From: Acidovorax sp. sif1233
Lineage (GTDB): Bacteria; Pseudomonadota; Gammaproteobacteria; Burkholderiales; Burkholderiaceae_C
Length of the DNA: 64,000 nucleotides
Assembly (NCBI RefSeq): GCF_019218755.1
Contig: NZ_JAHUWZ010000003.1
Location: forward strand, 434,001-498,000
Direction of reading: 5' to 3'
The position numbers were made by a program, and so were the translations under genes. Shown here one piece after another: positions 1 to 8,891 of this stretch (position 1 is the first letter of the stretch; every line of letters begins with the position of its first letter). The notes beneath the pieces are model-generated. The model did not search any database. It had not been told where the DNA came from and saw only the letters and a list, made by a program, of their open reading frames with translations.

Positions 1-70
1 CACCCTGCTGGGCAAATGCGAAGGCCGGCACACTCAGTGCCGCGACGAGGACAGGAATCAAGCGGGTCAT
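1..70 (-). CDS. Secreted protein, N-terminal fragment only
   Basis: Only the first 23 codons lie in the window. From the ATG at 70 the reverse strand encodes a typical Sec signal peptide (MTRLIPVLVAALSVPAFA, then Ala-Phe-Ala-Gln), so the product is exported. It lies on the same strand as the two solute-binding protein genes upstream and could be the last gene of that group, but the 147-base gap leaves this open. The mature protein is outside the window and no family can be assigned. Confidence 0.6.
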   Translation of the reverse strand, partial: MTRLIPVLVAALSVPAFAFAQQG

Positions 71-217
71 AGGACTCTTTTGTCGTTGTAGTGATGTGCG
101 CGCAGCCGCCAGCCGCACCGTGCAAAGCCGGTGCCTGTCGTGTCTGAGGTGCGCGCAGGAAGGGGCATGCGCCCCGGGCGCAGGGGGCGTGCCTGGGCGG
201 TGCCGGGAGTCGCCGCG

Positions 218-1057
218 TCAGCGAGCGCTGGCGGGCTCCATGCCGGTACTGCGAATGATGGGTGCTGCAGCCGACGCCGAAAGGAAGCGGATCAGATGGC
301 GGGCCGCTTCCGGATTGGCCGACCCAGCCGCCACCCCGGCCGAGAAAAACACGCGCTGCTGCACTTCGTCCGGCAACGGGCCGACAAACTCCAGCTCCTT
401 GAACGGCAACAGCTCACTCACCTGCTGAAAGCCGATCTCGGCATCGCCGCGCAGCACCACCGCGCCCACGCGTTCGCTGAATATCTTGGTGGCCTTGTCC
501 TTGATCTGCTCCGCGACACCCAGACGCGGGAACAATTCGGTCGACAGATAGACGCCGCTCGCGCTGGCCGAGTAGGCGATGGATTTGGCATCGAGCAGCG
601 TCTTCTTGAGCGCATCGACCGTGCTGATGTCGGGCTTGGGCGTGCCCTTGCGCACGCTCATGCCGATCATCGAACGCGCGAGATCCACGCGGCTGCCCTG
701 CTGCACCTTGCCCTGGGCAATGAGTGCCTCCAGGCCCGAATCGGCCAGGATGACGATATCGAACTGCTCGTTGCGGGCAAAACGGCTCGGGATCGAATCG
801 GGCGCGTTGCCCATGGATGCACCCCGCTCCGTGACCACCTTGTGGCCGGTGGCCTGCTCGTACAGCGGGATCAACTGGTCGTACGCAGCCGAGAAGCCGC
901 CCGATGTGACCACGCGGATCTCTGCGGCCTGGACGCTGGCCGGCACGGCGCCCGCCATGCCCAGGCCCACCGCCAGCGCGGTGCCCAGCATGGCGTTCAG
1001 GAATCGTCGGCGCGGCGCCCGCGGGGGCCGGGTAGTCGTCGAATGGACGGATTGCAT
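218..1057 (-). CDS. ModA-like periplasmic substrate-binding protein
   Basis: A 279-residue exported protein. The N-terminus has an Arg-rich stretch (PRRRFLNAMLG) and a hydrophobic segment ending near VQAAE, which could be a Tat or Sec signal. The mature part starts IRVVTSGGFSAAYDQLIP and contains EQFDIVILADSGLEAL and AEIGFQQVSELLPF, the pattern of the ModA/extracellular type 2 binding fold. No ModB or ModC permease genes lie nearby, so this is probably an orphan or regulatory binding protein rather than a dedicated molybdate transporter; the ligand is unknown. It follows the Bug-type gene by 43 bases on the same strand with a good ribosome site (AGGAG), so the two are probably cotranscribed. 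Confidence 0.75.
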   Translation of the reverse strand: MQSVHSTTTRPPRAPRRRFLNAMLGTALAVGLGMAGAVPASVQAAEIRVVTSGGFSAAYDQLIPLYEQATGHKVVTERGASMGNAPDSIPSRFARNEQFDIVILADSGLEALIAQGKVQQGSRVDLARSMIGMSVRKGTPKPDISTVDALKKTLLDAKSIAYSASASGVYLSTELFPRLGVAEQIKDKATKIFSERVGAVVLRGDAEIGFQQVSELLPFKELEFVGPLPDEVQQRVFFSAGVAAGSANPEAARHLIRFLSASAAAPIIRSTGMEPASAR

Positions 1058-1100
1058 GTCTTGTCTCCTGATGTCTTGTTGGAATGCGGGGCGCTGCGCC

Positions 1101-2075
1101 TCAGTCCGCAGTGATCTTTCGCTCGCGCACGATGCGGCCCCACTTGCCGTGCTCTGCCGCGATGAACTTGCCCAGTTCTTCCCGCGTGCCGGGCGCAGCC
1201 GTCTGGCCGTGCTTGAGGAGGTTTTCGCGTACCTCGGGGGTGTTGAGCACCTTCACCAGCTCGACATTCCAGCGGTCGAGCAACGGCTTGGGCGTTTTGG
1301 CCGAAGCCACGAACGCATACCAGTTGGTGGCATTGAAGCCCGGGAACGTCTCGGCCACCGTGGGCACATTGGGCAGGTAGGCGGGGCGGGTCAGCCCGGT
1401 GGTGGCCAGCGGCACCAGCTTGCCCGATTCGATGTGGGGCAGCGCCGTTGGAGGGGCCGCATAAAACGACGTGACCCGCTCGCCCAGCACATCCTGCAGC
1501 GCCGGGGCACCCCCCTTGTAGGGCACATGCACGGTATCGATCCTGGCCACATCGTTGAGCAGCTCGCCCGCCAGGTGGGAAGCAGACCCAGGGCCGGTCG
1601 AGGCAAAGTCGAGCTTGCCAGGCTCACGCTTGGCCTTCGCCACGAATTCGCCCAGGGTCTTGATGCCGGTGCTGGCCGGCACCACCAGCACATTGGGAAA
1701 GCTCACTCCCATGGTGATGGGCGACAGATCCTTGAGCGGGTCGTAGCGCACGGCCATGAAATGGGGCGCGATGGTGAGCGGCCCGATCGATCCAAACAGC
1801 AGCACCGAACCATCCGATGGACCGGTGGCGACCTGCGTGTGCGCCAGATTGCCGCCCGCGCCCGGCTTGTTGTCCACCACCACGCTCTGGCCAATGTTTT
1901 CGCCCAGCTTCTTGGCAATCAGCCGCGCAGCGATATCCGCCGAACCGCCGGCGGCAAAGCCCACGACCAGGGTGACCGGCTTTTTGGGAGGGAAGTCTTG
2001 AGCCTGGGCTGTGGTGTGGGCCAGCGCAAGGCTGACTGCCAGGGTGGCCGCCGCGATCAGTGAACGTCGTTGCAT
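1101..2075 (-). CDS. Bug/TctC-family tripartite tricarboxylate binding receptor
   Basis: A 324-residue periplasmic binding protein of the Bug family, hugely expanded in Comamonadaceae and Bordetella. The start at 2075 gives a clean signal peptide (MQRRSLIAAATLAVSLALA) cut near AQAQD. Family landmarks follow: PVTLVVGFAAGGSADIAARL, VVDNKPGAGGNLA, and DFASTGPGSASHLAGELLN. Such proteins usually capture carboxylates for a TctAB permease; no tctA or tctB is seen here, as is common for the many orphan Bug genes. It is transcribed divergently from the LysR gene at 2182, which is the obvious candidate regulator, and precedes the ModA-like gene. Confidence 0.9.
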   Translation of the reverse strand: MQRRSLIAAATLAVSLALAHTTAQAQDFPPKKPVTLVVGFAAGGSADIAARLIAKKLGENIGQSVVVDNKPGAGGNLAHTQVATGPSDGSVLLFGSIGPLTIAPHFMAVRYDPLKDLSPITMGVSFPNVLVVPASTGIKTLGEFVAKAKREPGKLDFASTGPGSASHLAGELLNDVARIDTVHVPYKGGAPALQDVLGERVTSFYAAPPTALPHIESGKLVPLATTGLTRPAYLPNVPTVAETFPGFNATNWYAFVASAKTPKPLLDRWNVELVKVLNTPEVRENLLKHGQTAAPGTREELGKFIAAEHGKWGRIVRERKITAD

Positions 2076-2148
2076 GTCGGTGATTTCCAGAAGCGGCCGA
2101 AGCACGGTCGGCCTTGCTAGGAGCGCAAGTCTAGGCAGGGCACAATGG

Positions 2149-2164
2149 TCTGTGAATTGCAATT
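2149..2164. promoter_or_regulatory. Candidate LysR-type operator between divergent genes
   Basis: The 106-base space between the Bug gene and the LysR gene contains a perfect AATTGCAATT palindrome at 2155-2164, inside an AT-richer patch next to the LysR gene start. LysR-type regulators typically bind a T-N11-A dyad in the space between their own gene and the target. The palindrome is seen directly; its role as operator is inferred from position. Confidence 0.4.
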
Positions 2165-2181
2165 TAAGGAGCGACTGTTGC

Positions 2182-3081
2182 ATGGCACGCATCAAATTCG
2201 ATATGGGTGAACTGCAGGCATTCGTGGCCACCGCGGAGAAGGCGAGCTTCCGGCTTGCCGCCGAAGCGCTGTGCCTGTCGGCACCCGCCTTGAGCCGGCG
2301 CGTGGAGCGGCTGGAGCTGGCCCTGGGCGTGCGACTGCTGGAGCGCACCACCCGCAGCGTGGAACTGACCGCCATCGGCCAGGAGTTTCTGCACGAGGCT
2401 CGCACCGCGCTGGCCGGGCTGGATGCGGCCGTGCAGCGTGTGAGCGACCAGGTACACCTGCGCCGGGGGCGGGTCACGATTGCATGTATCCCGTCGGTGG
2501 CCAGCCATCTCCTGCCCCGTGTGCTGCGCGGCTTTGCAGTCGCGCAACCTGAAGTGCAGGTGCATGTCATGGACGAAAGCGCAAGCCAGGTCCTGGACGC
2601 CGTGCTCAGCGGCGCGGCCGATTTCGGGCTCAGCTTCACGGGAAGTCAGGAGTCTGCCGTTCGCTTTGAAGCCCTGACCAAAGAGCGCTACATGCTGGCC
2701 ATGCCGCGCAGCCACCGCTGGGCCAAGCGCAAGGAAGTGCCCTGGGCCGAACTGGCCGGGATGCGGCTGGTGTCGGTATCGCGCGACAGCGCCAACCGCC
2801 TGCTGCTGGACCAGGCCACGGCCGACCTGCCCGAGCAACCGGTGGCTTGGTACGAATGCAATCACGTGGCGGGCGCGCTGGCCCTGGTGGAGGGTGGCCT
2901 GGGGCTGGCCGTTCTGCCCCAGCTGGCACTGCCGCCTGCTCACGCCGAGGTCTGCGGCGTGCCCCTCAGCGCGCCCGACTTGTGGCGCACCCTGGGTCTG
3001 CTGCAGCGGCGCGACCGTGTGCTGTCACCTGCGGCTGACGCGTTGAGGGCACGGGTGAAGCAGTTGCACGGCGCGGGTTGA
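2182..3081 (+). CDS. LysR-family transcriptional regulator
   Basis: A 299-residue LysR regulator. The N-terminal winged helix-turn-helix is clear (FVATAEKASFRLAAEALCLS, then SRRVERLELALGVRLLERTT), followed by the effector-binding domain from about residue 95 (RVTIACIPSVASHLLPRVL). The ATG at 2182 is preceded by AAGGAG eleven bases upstream and gives the standard start of the family about ten residues before the helix-turn-helix. It is divergent from the Bug/ModA-like pair and probably controls it. The effector is unknown, although Bug genes paired with LysR regulators usually respond to an organic acid. Confidence 0.92.
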   Translation: MARIKFDMGELQAFVATAEKASFRLAAEALCLSAPALSRRVERLELALGVRLLERTTRSVELTAIGQEFLHEARTALAGLDAAVQRVSDQVHLRRGRVTIACIPSVASHLLPRVLRGFAVAQPEVQVHVMDESASQVLDAVLSGAADFGLSFTGSQESAVRFEALTKERYMLAMPRSHRWAKRKEVPWAELAGMRLVSVSRDSANRLLLDQATADLPEQPVAWYECNHVAGALALVEGGLGLAVLPQLALPPAHAEVCGVPLSAPDLWRTLGLLQRRDRVLSPAADALRARVKQLHGAG

Positions 3082-3420
3082 GGAAGACCCGGCAGCCGCA
3101 ATGCGTACTCTGGTGTGGCTTACCCACGGGCAATTCACCGTCACACGGCGCACCAGCGATGCGGGCTTGATGCTGGCTGCACCTTCCGAACCTGGAGAAG
3201 CTTGTCTTTGGAGTACCACTTCACTTCGAAGGTCGGCTGTTCGTGTTCTCACCCAGGGCGTAAACGGGTCTTGCGAGCAGCTAACTAGCCGCTTGTCTCT
3301 CCAGCGAGACGGCGACGCAGGCAACGACATAAAATTTGATAGCTGCCAGCGATTGCTGGATGAGCGCCGGGGCAAAAATACCGAAATTTCTGCCTCCCCG
3401 CGTCGGTTCTCTCCTGGGCC
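3082..3420. other. Intergenic segment without a recognisable gene
   Basis: A 339-base gap between the 3' ends of the LysR gene and polA, which converge. I see no convincing coding frame. The last third holds one copy of a short dispersed repeat (listed separately) and no clear T-tailed terminator for either gene. Confidence 0.5.
3330..3375 (-). repeat. Dispersed GCGCT/AGCTAT short repeat, copy A
   Basis: On the minus strand this reads GCCCCGGCGCTCATCCAGCA followed by ATCGCTGGCAGCTATCAAAT. The same order of blocks (GCGCTT-ATCCA or equivalent, AAGCGC, then AGCTAT or AGCTCC with an AAATT-type tail) recurs at 17371-17422 and inside uvrD at 29731-29780. It resembles the abundant short palindromic repeats of Acidovorax-type genomes. 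Confidence 0.6.
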
Positions 3421-6219
3421 TCAGTGCGCCTTGTCCCAATTCGCCCCCACCCCCACCTCGGCCAGCAGCGGCACCTTCAGCGCAGCCACTTCCGCCATCA
3501 GGCGCGGGATGTGGCTCTTGAGCCAGTCCACCTCGCCCTCGGGCAGCTCGAACACCAGTTCGTCGTGCACCTGCATGATCATTTGGATGCCCGGCTTGTG
3601 CGCGTCCAGCTCCTTCTGAACCGCCACCATCGCCAGCTTGATCAGATCGGCCGCCGTACCTTGCATAGGGGCGTTGATGGCAGCGCGCTCAGCCCCTGCG
3701 CGGCGGGGGCCGTTGGGGGAGTTGATCTCGGGCAGGTACAGGCGACGGCCAAACACGGTTTCGACATAGCCCATGGACTTGGCGGCGGCCTTGGTGCCGT
3801 CCATGTACTGCTTCACGCCGGGGTAGCGCTGGAAGTACTTGTCGATGTAGGCGGCAGCGGCCTTGGTTTCTATCCCTAAGTTCTTGGCCAGGCCGAAGCT
3901 GCTCATGCCGTAGATCAGGCCAAAGTTGATGACCTTGGCGTAGCGGCGTTGCTCGCTGGTGACCTGATCGACCTCCACCCCAAACACTTCGGCGGCGGTG
4001 GCGCGGTGCACGTCCAGCCCGGCGTGGAAGGCGTGCAGCAGCGAGTGGTCGCCGCTCAGGTGGGCCATGATGCGCAGCTCGATCTGCGAGTAGTCGGCGC
4101 TGGCGATCACGCGGCCCGCGGGAGCGACGAAGGCCTCGCGCACGCGGCGGCCTTCGGGGGTGCGGATGGGGATGTTCTGCAGGTTGGGGTCGTTGCTCGA
4201 CAGGCGGCCCGTCACCGCCACGGCCTGCGCGTAGTGGGTGTGCACGCGGCCCGTGCGCGGCAGCGCCAGCTGGGCCAGCTTGTCGGTGTAGGTGCCTTTG
4301 AGCTTGCTCAAGGATCGGTGCTCCAGCAGCTTGGCGGGCAGGGGGTAGTCCTCGGCCAGTTTTTCCAGCACCTCTTCGTCGGTGCTGCGCGCGCCGGTGG
4401 CGGTCTTTTTGACCACGGGCATGCCCAGCTTGTCGAAGAAGATTTCGCCCAGTTGCTTGGGGCTGCTCAGGTTGAAGGGCTGGCCTGCGATCTCGTACGC
4501 CTCGGTTTCGAGCTGCAGGATGCGCTGGCCCAGCTCGTGGCTCTGCGTGGCCAGGGTGGGCGCATCGATCAGCACGCCGTTGCGCTCGATGCGGTACAGC
4601 GCCTCGCTGCTCTGCATCTCCAGCTCGTAGATGAAGCGCAGCTTGTCGTCCGCCTGCAGCAGCGGCCACAGCGCGTTGTGCACGTCCAGGGTCTGGTCCG
4701 AGTCTTCACACGAGTAGGCGGCGGCCTTGTCCACGGGCACCTGGGCAAACGGGATCTGGTGCGCGCCCTTGCCGCACAGGTCTTCATACGTGATGCCTTT
4801 GCGGCCGGTGTGGCGCTCGGCCAGGCTGGTGAGGTTGTGGGGCTTGTGCACTTCGAGCACGTAGCTTTGCAGCATGGTGTCGTGTGCGTAGCCCTGCACC
4901 TCGATGCCGTGGTTGGCGAACACATGGCGGTCGTACTTGATGTGCTGGCCCAGCTTGTGGTGCCTGGCGTTCTCCAGCCAGGGCTTGAGGCGGGCGAGCA
5001 CTTCATCCAGCGGCAACTGCGCGGGGGCGTCGGGGCCTTCGTGCCGCAGGGGGATGTAGGCAGCTTCGCCGGGCTGCACGCTGAAAGAGATGCCGACGAT
5101 TTGCGCGCGCATTTCGTCGAGGGAGTCTGTTTCGGTGTCGATGGCCGTGAGCGGGGCTTTGTGCAGTCGCTCCAGCCACTGGTCAAAGTCGGCCCAGTTG
5201 AGGATGGTGTCGTACACCACGGTGCGGTGCTGGGCTTCTTCGGCCACGGTGCTGGCGGAGTGGTCGGCAAACAGGTCGCCGCTTTGGCCGGGCATGGCGA
5301 CGGTGGGGGCTGTAGCCGCTGGGGCGGCTGCACCTTTGATGGCGGCAGCCAGGCCCTTGAAGCCGTATTGTTCGTAAAACGGCAGCAGGCCGGTGTTGTC
5401 TGGCGCGTCCAGCGTGATGTCGTCAAACGCGGGCAGGCCGGGGATGTAGTCGGCCAGCGCGCAATCGGTCTTCATGGTGACAAGCTGACGGCTCAATGCC
5501 AGCTGACCGCTGGCAATCGCCTCGCGCAGATGGTTGCCCGCCACGCCCTTGATGGCGTCGGCGTTGGCAATCAAGCTGTCGAGCGAGCCATATTCTTCAA
5601 GCCACTTGGCGGCGGTCTTGGGCCCTACCTTGGCAACGCCGGGCACGTTGTCCACGGTGTCGCCCACCAGCGCCTGGTAGTCCACCATCAGCGCAGGCGG
5701 CACGCCAAACTCTGCCGTCACGCCCGCCACATCGCGGCGCTTGCCGCTCATGGTGTCGATGATGGTGATGTGCTCGTTGACCAGTTGGCTCAAATCTTTG
5801 TCGCCGCTCGACACGATGACCTCAATGCCCTGTGCGGCCGCCACGTTGGCCAAGGTGGCGATCACGTCGTCGGCCTCCACGCCAGGCACGGCCACCACCT
5901 TCCAGCCCAGCAGGTCCACCACCTCGTGGATGGGCTCGATCTGGCTGCGCAGGTCGTCTGGCATGGGCGAGCGCGTGGCCTTGTATTCGGTGTAAAGGGC
6001 ATCGCGGAAGGTGGGGCCCGAGGCGTCGAACACGCACACGGCATAGTCGGCCGTCACCTCCTTGCGCAGGGCCTGCATCATGTTGATCATGCCCCGGATG
6101 GCGCCCGTGGCGGCACTGGTCGGGTCGCCCGGCACGGCCCGCAGGTCGGGCATGGCGTGGAAGGCGCGGTAGAGGTAGCTGGAACCGTCCACCAGCACCA
6201 GGGTCTTTTTGTTGCTCAT
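3421..6219 (-). CDS. polA: DNA polymerase I
   Basis: A 932-residue complete Pol I. It has the N-terminal 5'-3' exonuclease (LVLVDGSSYLYRAFHAMPDL at the start; FDASGPTFRD; GIEVIVSSGDKDLSQLV), then a 3'-5' exonuclease with intact acidic motifs (AIDTETDSL, GQHIKYDRH, YSCEDSDQT), so proofreading should be active, and a C-terminal polymerase with motif A (ADYSQIELRIMAH), motif B (RRYAKVINFGLIYGMSSFG) and motif C (IMQVHDELVFE). The start at 6219 (MSNKKTLVLVDG) fits the family; longer upstream reading is unlike any Pol I. It acts in Okazaki fragment processing and gap repair and is divergent from the DUF2782-type gene by 53 bases. Confidence 0.98.
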   Translation of the reverse strand: MSNKKTLVLVDGSSYLYRAFHAMPDLRAVPGDPTSAATGAIRGMINMMQALRKEVTADYAVCVFDASGPTFRDALYTEYKATRSPMPDDLRSQIEPIHEVVDLLGWKVVAVPGVEADDVIATLANVAAAQGIEVIVSSGDKDLSQLVNEHITIIDTMSGKRRDVAGVTAEFGVPPALMVDYQALVGDTVDNVPGVAKVGPKTAAKWLEEYGSLDSLIANADAIKGVAGNHLREAIASGQLALSRQLVTMKTDCALADYIPGLPAFDDITLDAPDNTGLLPFYEQYGFKGLAAAIKGAAAPAATAPTVAMPGQSGDLFADHSASTVAEEAQHRTVVYDTILNWADFDQWLERLHKAPLTAIDTETDSLDEMRAQIVGISFSVQPGEAAYIPLRHEGPDAPAQLPLDEVLARLKPWLENARHHKLGQHIKYDRHVFANHGIEVQGYAHDTMLQSYVLEVHKPHNLTSLAERHTGRKGITYEDLCGKGAHQIPFAQVPVDKAAAYSCEDSDQTLDVHNALWPLLQADDKLRFIYELEMQSSEALYRIERNGVLIDAPTLATQSHELGQRILQLETEAYEIAGQPFNLSSPKQLGEIFFDKLGMPVVKKTATGARSTDEEVLEKLAEDYPLPAKLLEHRSLSKLKGTYTDKLAQLALPRTGRVHTHYAQAVAVTGRLSSNDPNLQNIPIRTPEGRRVREAFVAPAGRVIASADYSQIELRIMAHLSGDHSLLHAFHAGLDVHRATAAEVFGVEVDQVTSEQRRYAKVINFGLIYGMSSFGLAKNLGIETKAAAAYIDKYFQRYPGVKQYMDGTKAAAKSMGYVETVFGRRLYLPEINSPNGPRRAGAERAAINAPMQGTAADLIKLAMVAVQKELDAHKPGIQMIMQVHDELVFELPEGEVDWLKSHIPRLMAEVAALKVPLLAEVGVGANWDKAH

Positions 6220-6272
6220 GCGGCAATTGTGCACGGCCGAGCCCCGCCCAGCCCGCGCCCTACAATCGCCCC

Positions 6273-6632
6273 ATGCGCGCTCTTCACCTCCTTTTGCTGC
6301 TGGGCATTGCCTCCGGCACCGCCCTGGCCCAGAGTTCAAGCCAAAATGCCCCCCAGGGCACGGCAGACACGCGCGAGGCGCTCTCAAACCAGGAGCAACC
6401 TGCAGGCCGTTCCAACCAGCGCACCGAGCGCATCCATGTCGAAGACGCGGGCAACCGCGTGGATGAGCTGCGCGTGGGCGGCCAGACCCAGATCATTTCC
6501 GTGCAGCCCAAGACCGGCAACCTGCCCGGCTATGAAGTGCAGTCGCCCGACGGCGCCCGCAGCCGCGCGGGCAGCAACAGCGGCGCGGAGACCACCACCG
6601 CCCCGCGCGTCTGGAACGTGCTGAAGTTCTGA
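6273..6632 (+). CDS. Small secreted protein, DUF2782-like
   Basis: A 119-residue protein with a Sec signal peptide (MRALHLLLLLGIASGTALAQ). The core contains TERIHVEDAGNRVDELRVGG then TQIISVQPKTGNLPGYEVQS. The position between polA and thrB, the size and the Arg-Ile...Val-Asp-Glu-Leu-Arg-Val-Gly-Gly core match the DUF2782 family, which sits at the same place in Pseudomonas. Function is unknown; a periplasmic location is expected. The C-terminal third is Ser/Ala/Thr rich and probably disordered. Confidence 0.75.
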   Translation: MRALHLLLLLGIASGTALAQSSSQNAPQGTADTREALSNQEQPAGRSNQRTERIHVEDAGNRVDELRVGGQTQIISVQPKTGNLPGYEVQSPDGARSRAGSNSGAETTTAPRVWNVLKF

Positions 6633-6738
6633 GGCCCCTGCGGCGCCGGGCAGCGCCACCGCGCTGCCCCCCATGAAGCCGCTGCACGCCCTGCCCTTTT
6701 GCTGTCAGTTTTTCATTTCTTTGTAACCCCCCTGAGCG

Positions 6739-7689
6739 ATGGCCGTCTTTACCGAAGTCTCCAACACCGAGGCGCGCGAGCTGCTGCGCCGTTTGCAACT
6801 GGGTGAGCTGGTGGAGCTGCGCGGCATCGAGGGTGGCATCGAGAACACCAACTACTTTCTCACCAGCGACCAGGGCGAGTTCGTGCTGACGCTGTTCGAG
6901 CGCCTCACCGCCGCGCAGCTGCCGTTCTACCTGTACCTGATGAAGCACCTGGCGCACGGTGGCGTGCCCGTGCCCGATCCGCGCGCCGACCAGGACGGCG
7001 ACATCCTGCACACCGTGTGTGGCAAGCCCGCCGCCGTGGTGAACAAGCTGCGCGGCAAGAGCCAGCTGGCGCCGCAGGCCGCGCATTGCGCCGCCGTGGG
7101 CACGATGCTCGCCCGCATGCACCTGGCGGGCCGCGACTTCGACCGCCATCAGCCCAACCTGCGCGGCCTGCCCTGGTGGAACGAAACGGTGCCGGTGGTG
7201 TTGCCGCACGTCGGCGCAACCCAGGCCGCCCTGCTGCGCTCCGAACTGGCCTACCAGAACCATGTGGCCGCCGGCGCCGCCTACGCGGCCCTGCCGCGCG
7301 GCCCCGTGCACGCCGACCTGTTCCGCGACAACGTGATGTTCGAGGGCGAAGAGCTCACCGGCTTCTTCGACTTCTACTTCGCGGGCGTGGACACCTGGCT
7401 GTTCGACCTGGCCGTGTGCCTGAACGACTGGTGCATCGACCTCGCCACGGGCCAGCACGATGCCGGGCGCGCCACCCGCATGCTCGACGCCTACCAGGCC
7501 GTGCGCCCGCTCACGGCGGCCGAGCGCGAACTGCTGCCCGCCATGCTGCGCGCGGGCGCCCTGCGGTTCTGGATCTCGCGCCTGTGGGACTTCCACCTGC
7601 CGCGCGAAGCCTCGATGCTGACGCCCCACGACCCCACGCACTTCGAGCGGGTGCTGCGCGCCCGCATTGCGCAGCCCATGCACGCCTGA
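6739..7689 (+). CDS. thrB: Homoserine kinase (APH-fold type)
   Basis: A 316-residue kinase of the aminoglycoside-phosphotransferase fold that serves as homoserine kinase in Pseudomonas and many betaproteobacteria, phosphorylating homoserine for threonine synthesis. The N-lobe includes the nucleotide-binding [13 protein letters not shown]. The catalytic loop [11 protein letters not shown] begins at about residue 191 and is followed by the metal-binding [17 protein letters not shown]. The start [17 protein letters not shown] is the family standard. It lies downstream of polA and the DUF2782-like gene in the order known from Pseudomonas. Confidence 0.95.
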   Translation: MAVFTEVSNTEARELLRRLQLGELVELRGIEGGIENTNYFLTSDQGEFVLTLFERLTAAQLPFYLYLMKHLAHGGVPVPDPRADQDGDILHTVCGKPAAVVNKLRGKSQLAPQAAHCAAVGTMLARMHLAGRDFDRHQPNLRGLPWWNETVPVVLPHVGATQAALLRSELAYQNHVAAGAAYAALPRGPVHADLFRDNVMFEGEELTGFFDFYFAGVDTWLFDLAVCLNDWCIDLATGQHDAGRATRMLDAYQAVRPLTAAERELLPAMLRAGALRFWISRLWDFHLPREASMLTPHDPTHFERVLRARIAQPMHA

Positions 7690-8042
7690 GATGAAGCCCC
7701 TGGAGCCGCCCGTGGGGCCCGCCCCCACCACGGGGATGTCGCGCTCGCGGCGGCGCGGCCCGTGCGGCGTGTTCCGCGCCGGGGCCAACCCCGCCGCAGG
7801 GGCCACGGCGGGCGCGGAGCGCCCTGGATCACCGGAGCACGAAGACGCGAAGCGCCTTTCTTGACCGGCCCCGCGGAAAATCCGCGCTCGGGCCCTCGCG
7901 GCAGGGGGGATCCCTTGCACCGCGGCCGGAATGGGCCGCTGGGGTAAATTCCAAGCTATGCATTGCACTGCCAGCGGAAGCCTCTCGGCTGCCAGCAGTG
8001 CCCGGGCGCAGGCCCCACCCTCTTTTCTCCTCCTAAGCATCC
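7690..8042. other. Intergenic segment without a recognisable gene
   Basis: A 353-base, very GC-rich gap between thrB and the BPSS1780-type gene. Short frames cross it but none has a believable start, codon pattern or family. A small inverted repeat around 7875-7890 (CCGCGGAAAATCCGCG) is visible; it has no T tract, so I do not call it a terminator. Confidence 0.4.
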
Positions 8043-8891
8043 ATGAAACTCCACATCGTCCCCGCCCGCACCGGCATGGCCTGGGTCAAGCTCGGCATCC
8101 GGACGTTCTGGCGGCAACCCATGGCGCTGGCGGCGCTGTTCTTCATGACCATGGCGTCCATGTCGCTGGCCACGCTGATTCCGCTGGTGGGCCCGGCCAT
8201 CGCGCTGGTGCTGCTGCCCTCGGCCACGCTGGCCATGATGGTGGCCTCGGCGGAAGCCACGCAGGGGCGGTTTCCCACCCCCGCCGTGCTGCTGGTGGCG
8301 TTTCGCACCGGCCAGCAGCGGCTGCGCGACATGCTGGTGCTCGGCGCCCTCTATGCGGCGGGCTTCCTGGCGGTGATGGGCCTGTCGGCGCTGCTGGACG
8401 GCGGCCAGTTCGCGCGGGTGTACCTGGGCGGCGCCGCCCTGACCAAGGAAGTGGCGGAAGACCCCGCCTTCCAGGGCGCCATGTGGCTGTCCATGATGCT
8501 GTACCTGCCGCTGTCGCTGCTGTTCTGGCATGCCCCGGGGCTCGTGCACTGGCACGGCGTGCCGCCGGTCAAGGCGCTGTTCTTCAGCATCGTGGCCTGC
8601 GTGCGCAACTTTGGCGCGTTCCTGGTCTACGGGCTGGGCTGGCTGGGCGTGTTCCTGCTGGGGGGCGTGGTGGTCACGCTGGCGTCCGCGCTGCTGGCCG
8701 CAGCGGGGCTGGCCGGATCGACCGCGGGCGGCATCATGGTGGGGGCCGCGATGGTAATGGCGGCCATGTTCTTCACGTCGGTGGTTTTCACCTTCCGCGA
8801 CTGCTTCGAGCCCCCGTCCCATCCAGCCTCCGAGGCACCACCCCATGACGACGCACCGCCCCCACCCGCACCAGCTCCTGGGCCGCACTGA
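8043..8891 (+). CDS. BPSS1780-family integral membrane protein
   Basis: A 282-residue inner-membrane protein with about six hydrophobic segments (for example LAALFFMTMASMSLATLIPL, LVYGLGWLGVFLLGGVVVTL) and a Pro/His/Asp-rich cytoplasmic tail (residues 265-282). The start motif with RTGMAWVKLGIRTFWRQP is the signature of the BPSS1780 family, which follows thrB in Burkholderia and Comamonadaceae. Function unknown. Its 3' end overlaps the next gene by 47 bases in a different frame, suggesting translational coupling. Confidence 0.8.
   Translation: MKLHIVPARTGMAWVKLGIRTFWRQPMALAALFFMTMASMSLATLIPLVGPAIALVLLPSATLAMMVASAEATQGRFPTPAVLLVAFRTGQQRLRDMLVLGALYAAGFLAVMGLSALLDGGQFARVYLGGAALTKEVAEDPAFQGAMWLSMMLYLPLSLLFWHAPGLVHWHGVPPVKALFFSIVACVRNFGAFLVYGLGWLGVFLLGGVVVTLASALLAAAGLAGSTAGGIMVGAAMVMAAMFFTSVVFTFRDCFEPPSHPASEAPPHDDAPPPPAPAPGPH

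Noticed and set aside
218..1057. Calling the ModA-like protein molybdate-specific
   Set aside because: No modB, modC or molybdate regulator nearby, and the ligand residues cannot be judged by eye.
3949..6624. A long plus-strand frame opposite polA
   Set aside because: All Pol I motifs are on the minus strand; the plus-strand translation is low-complexity and matches no family.
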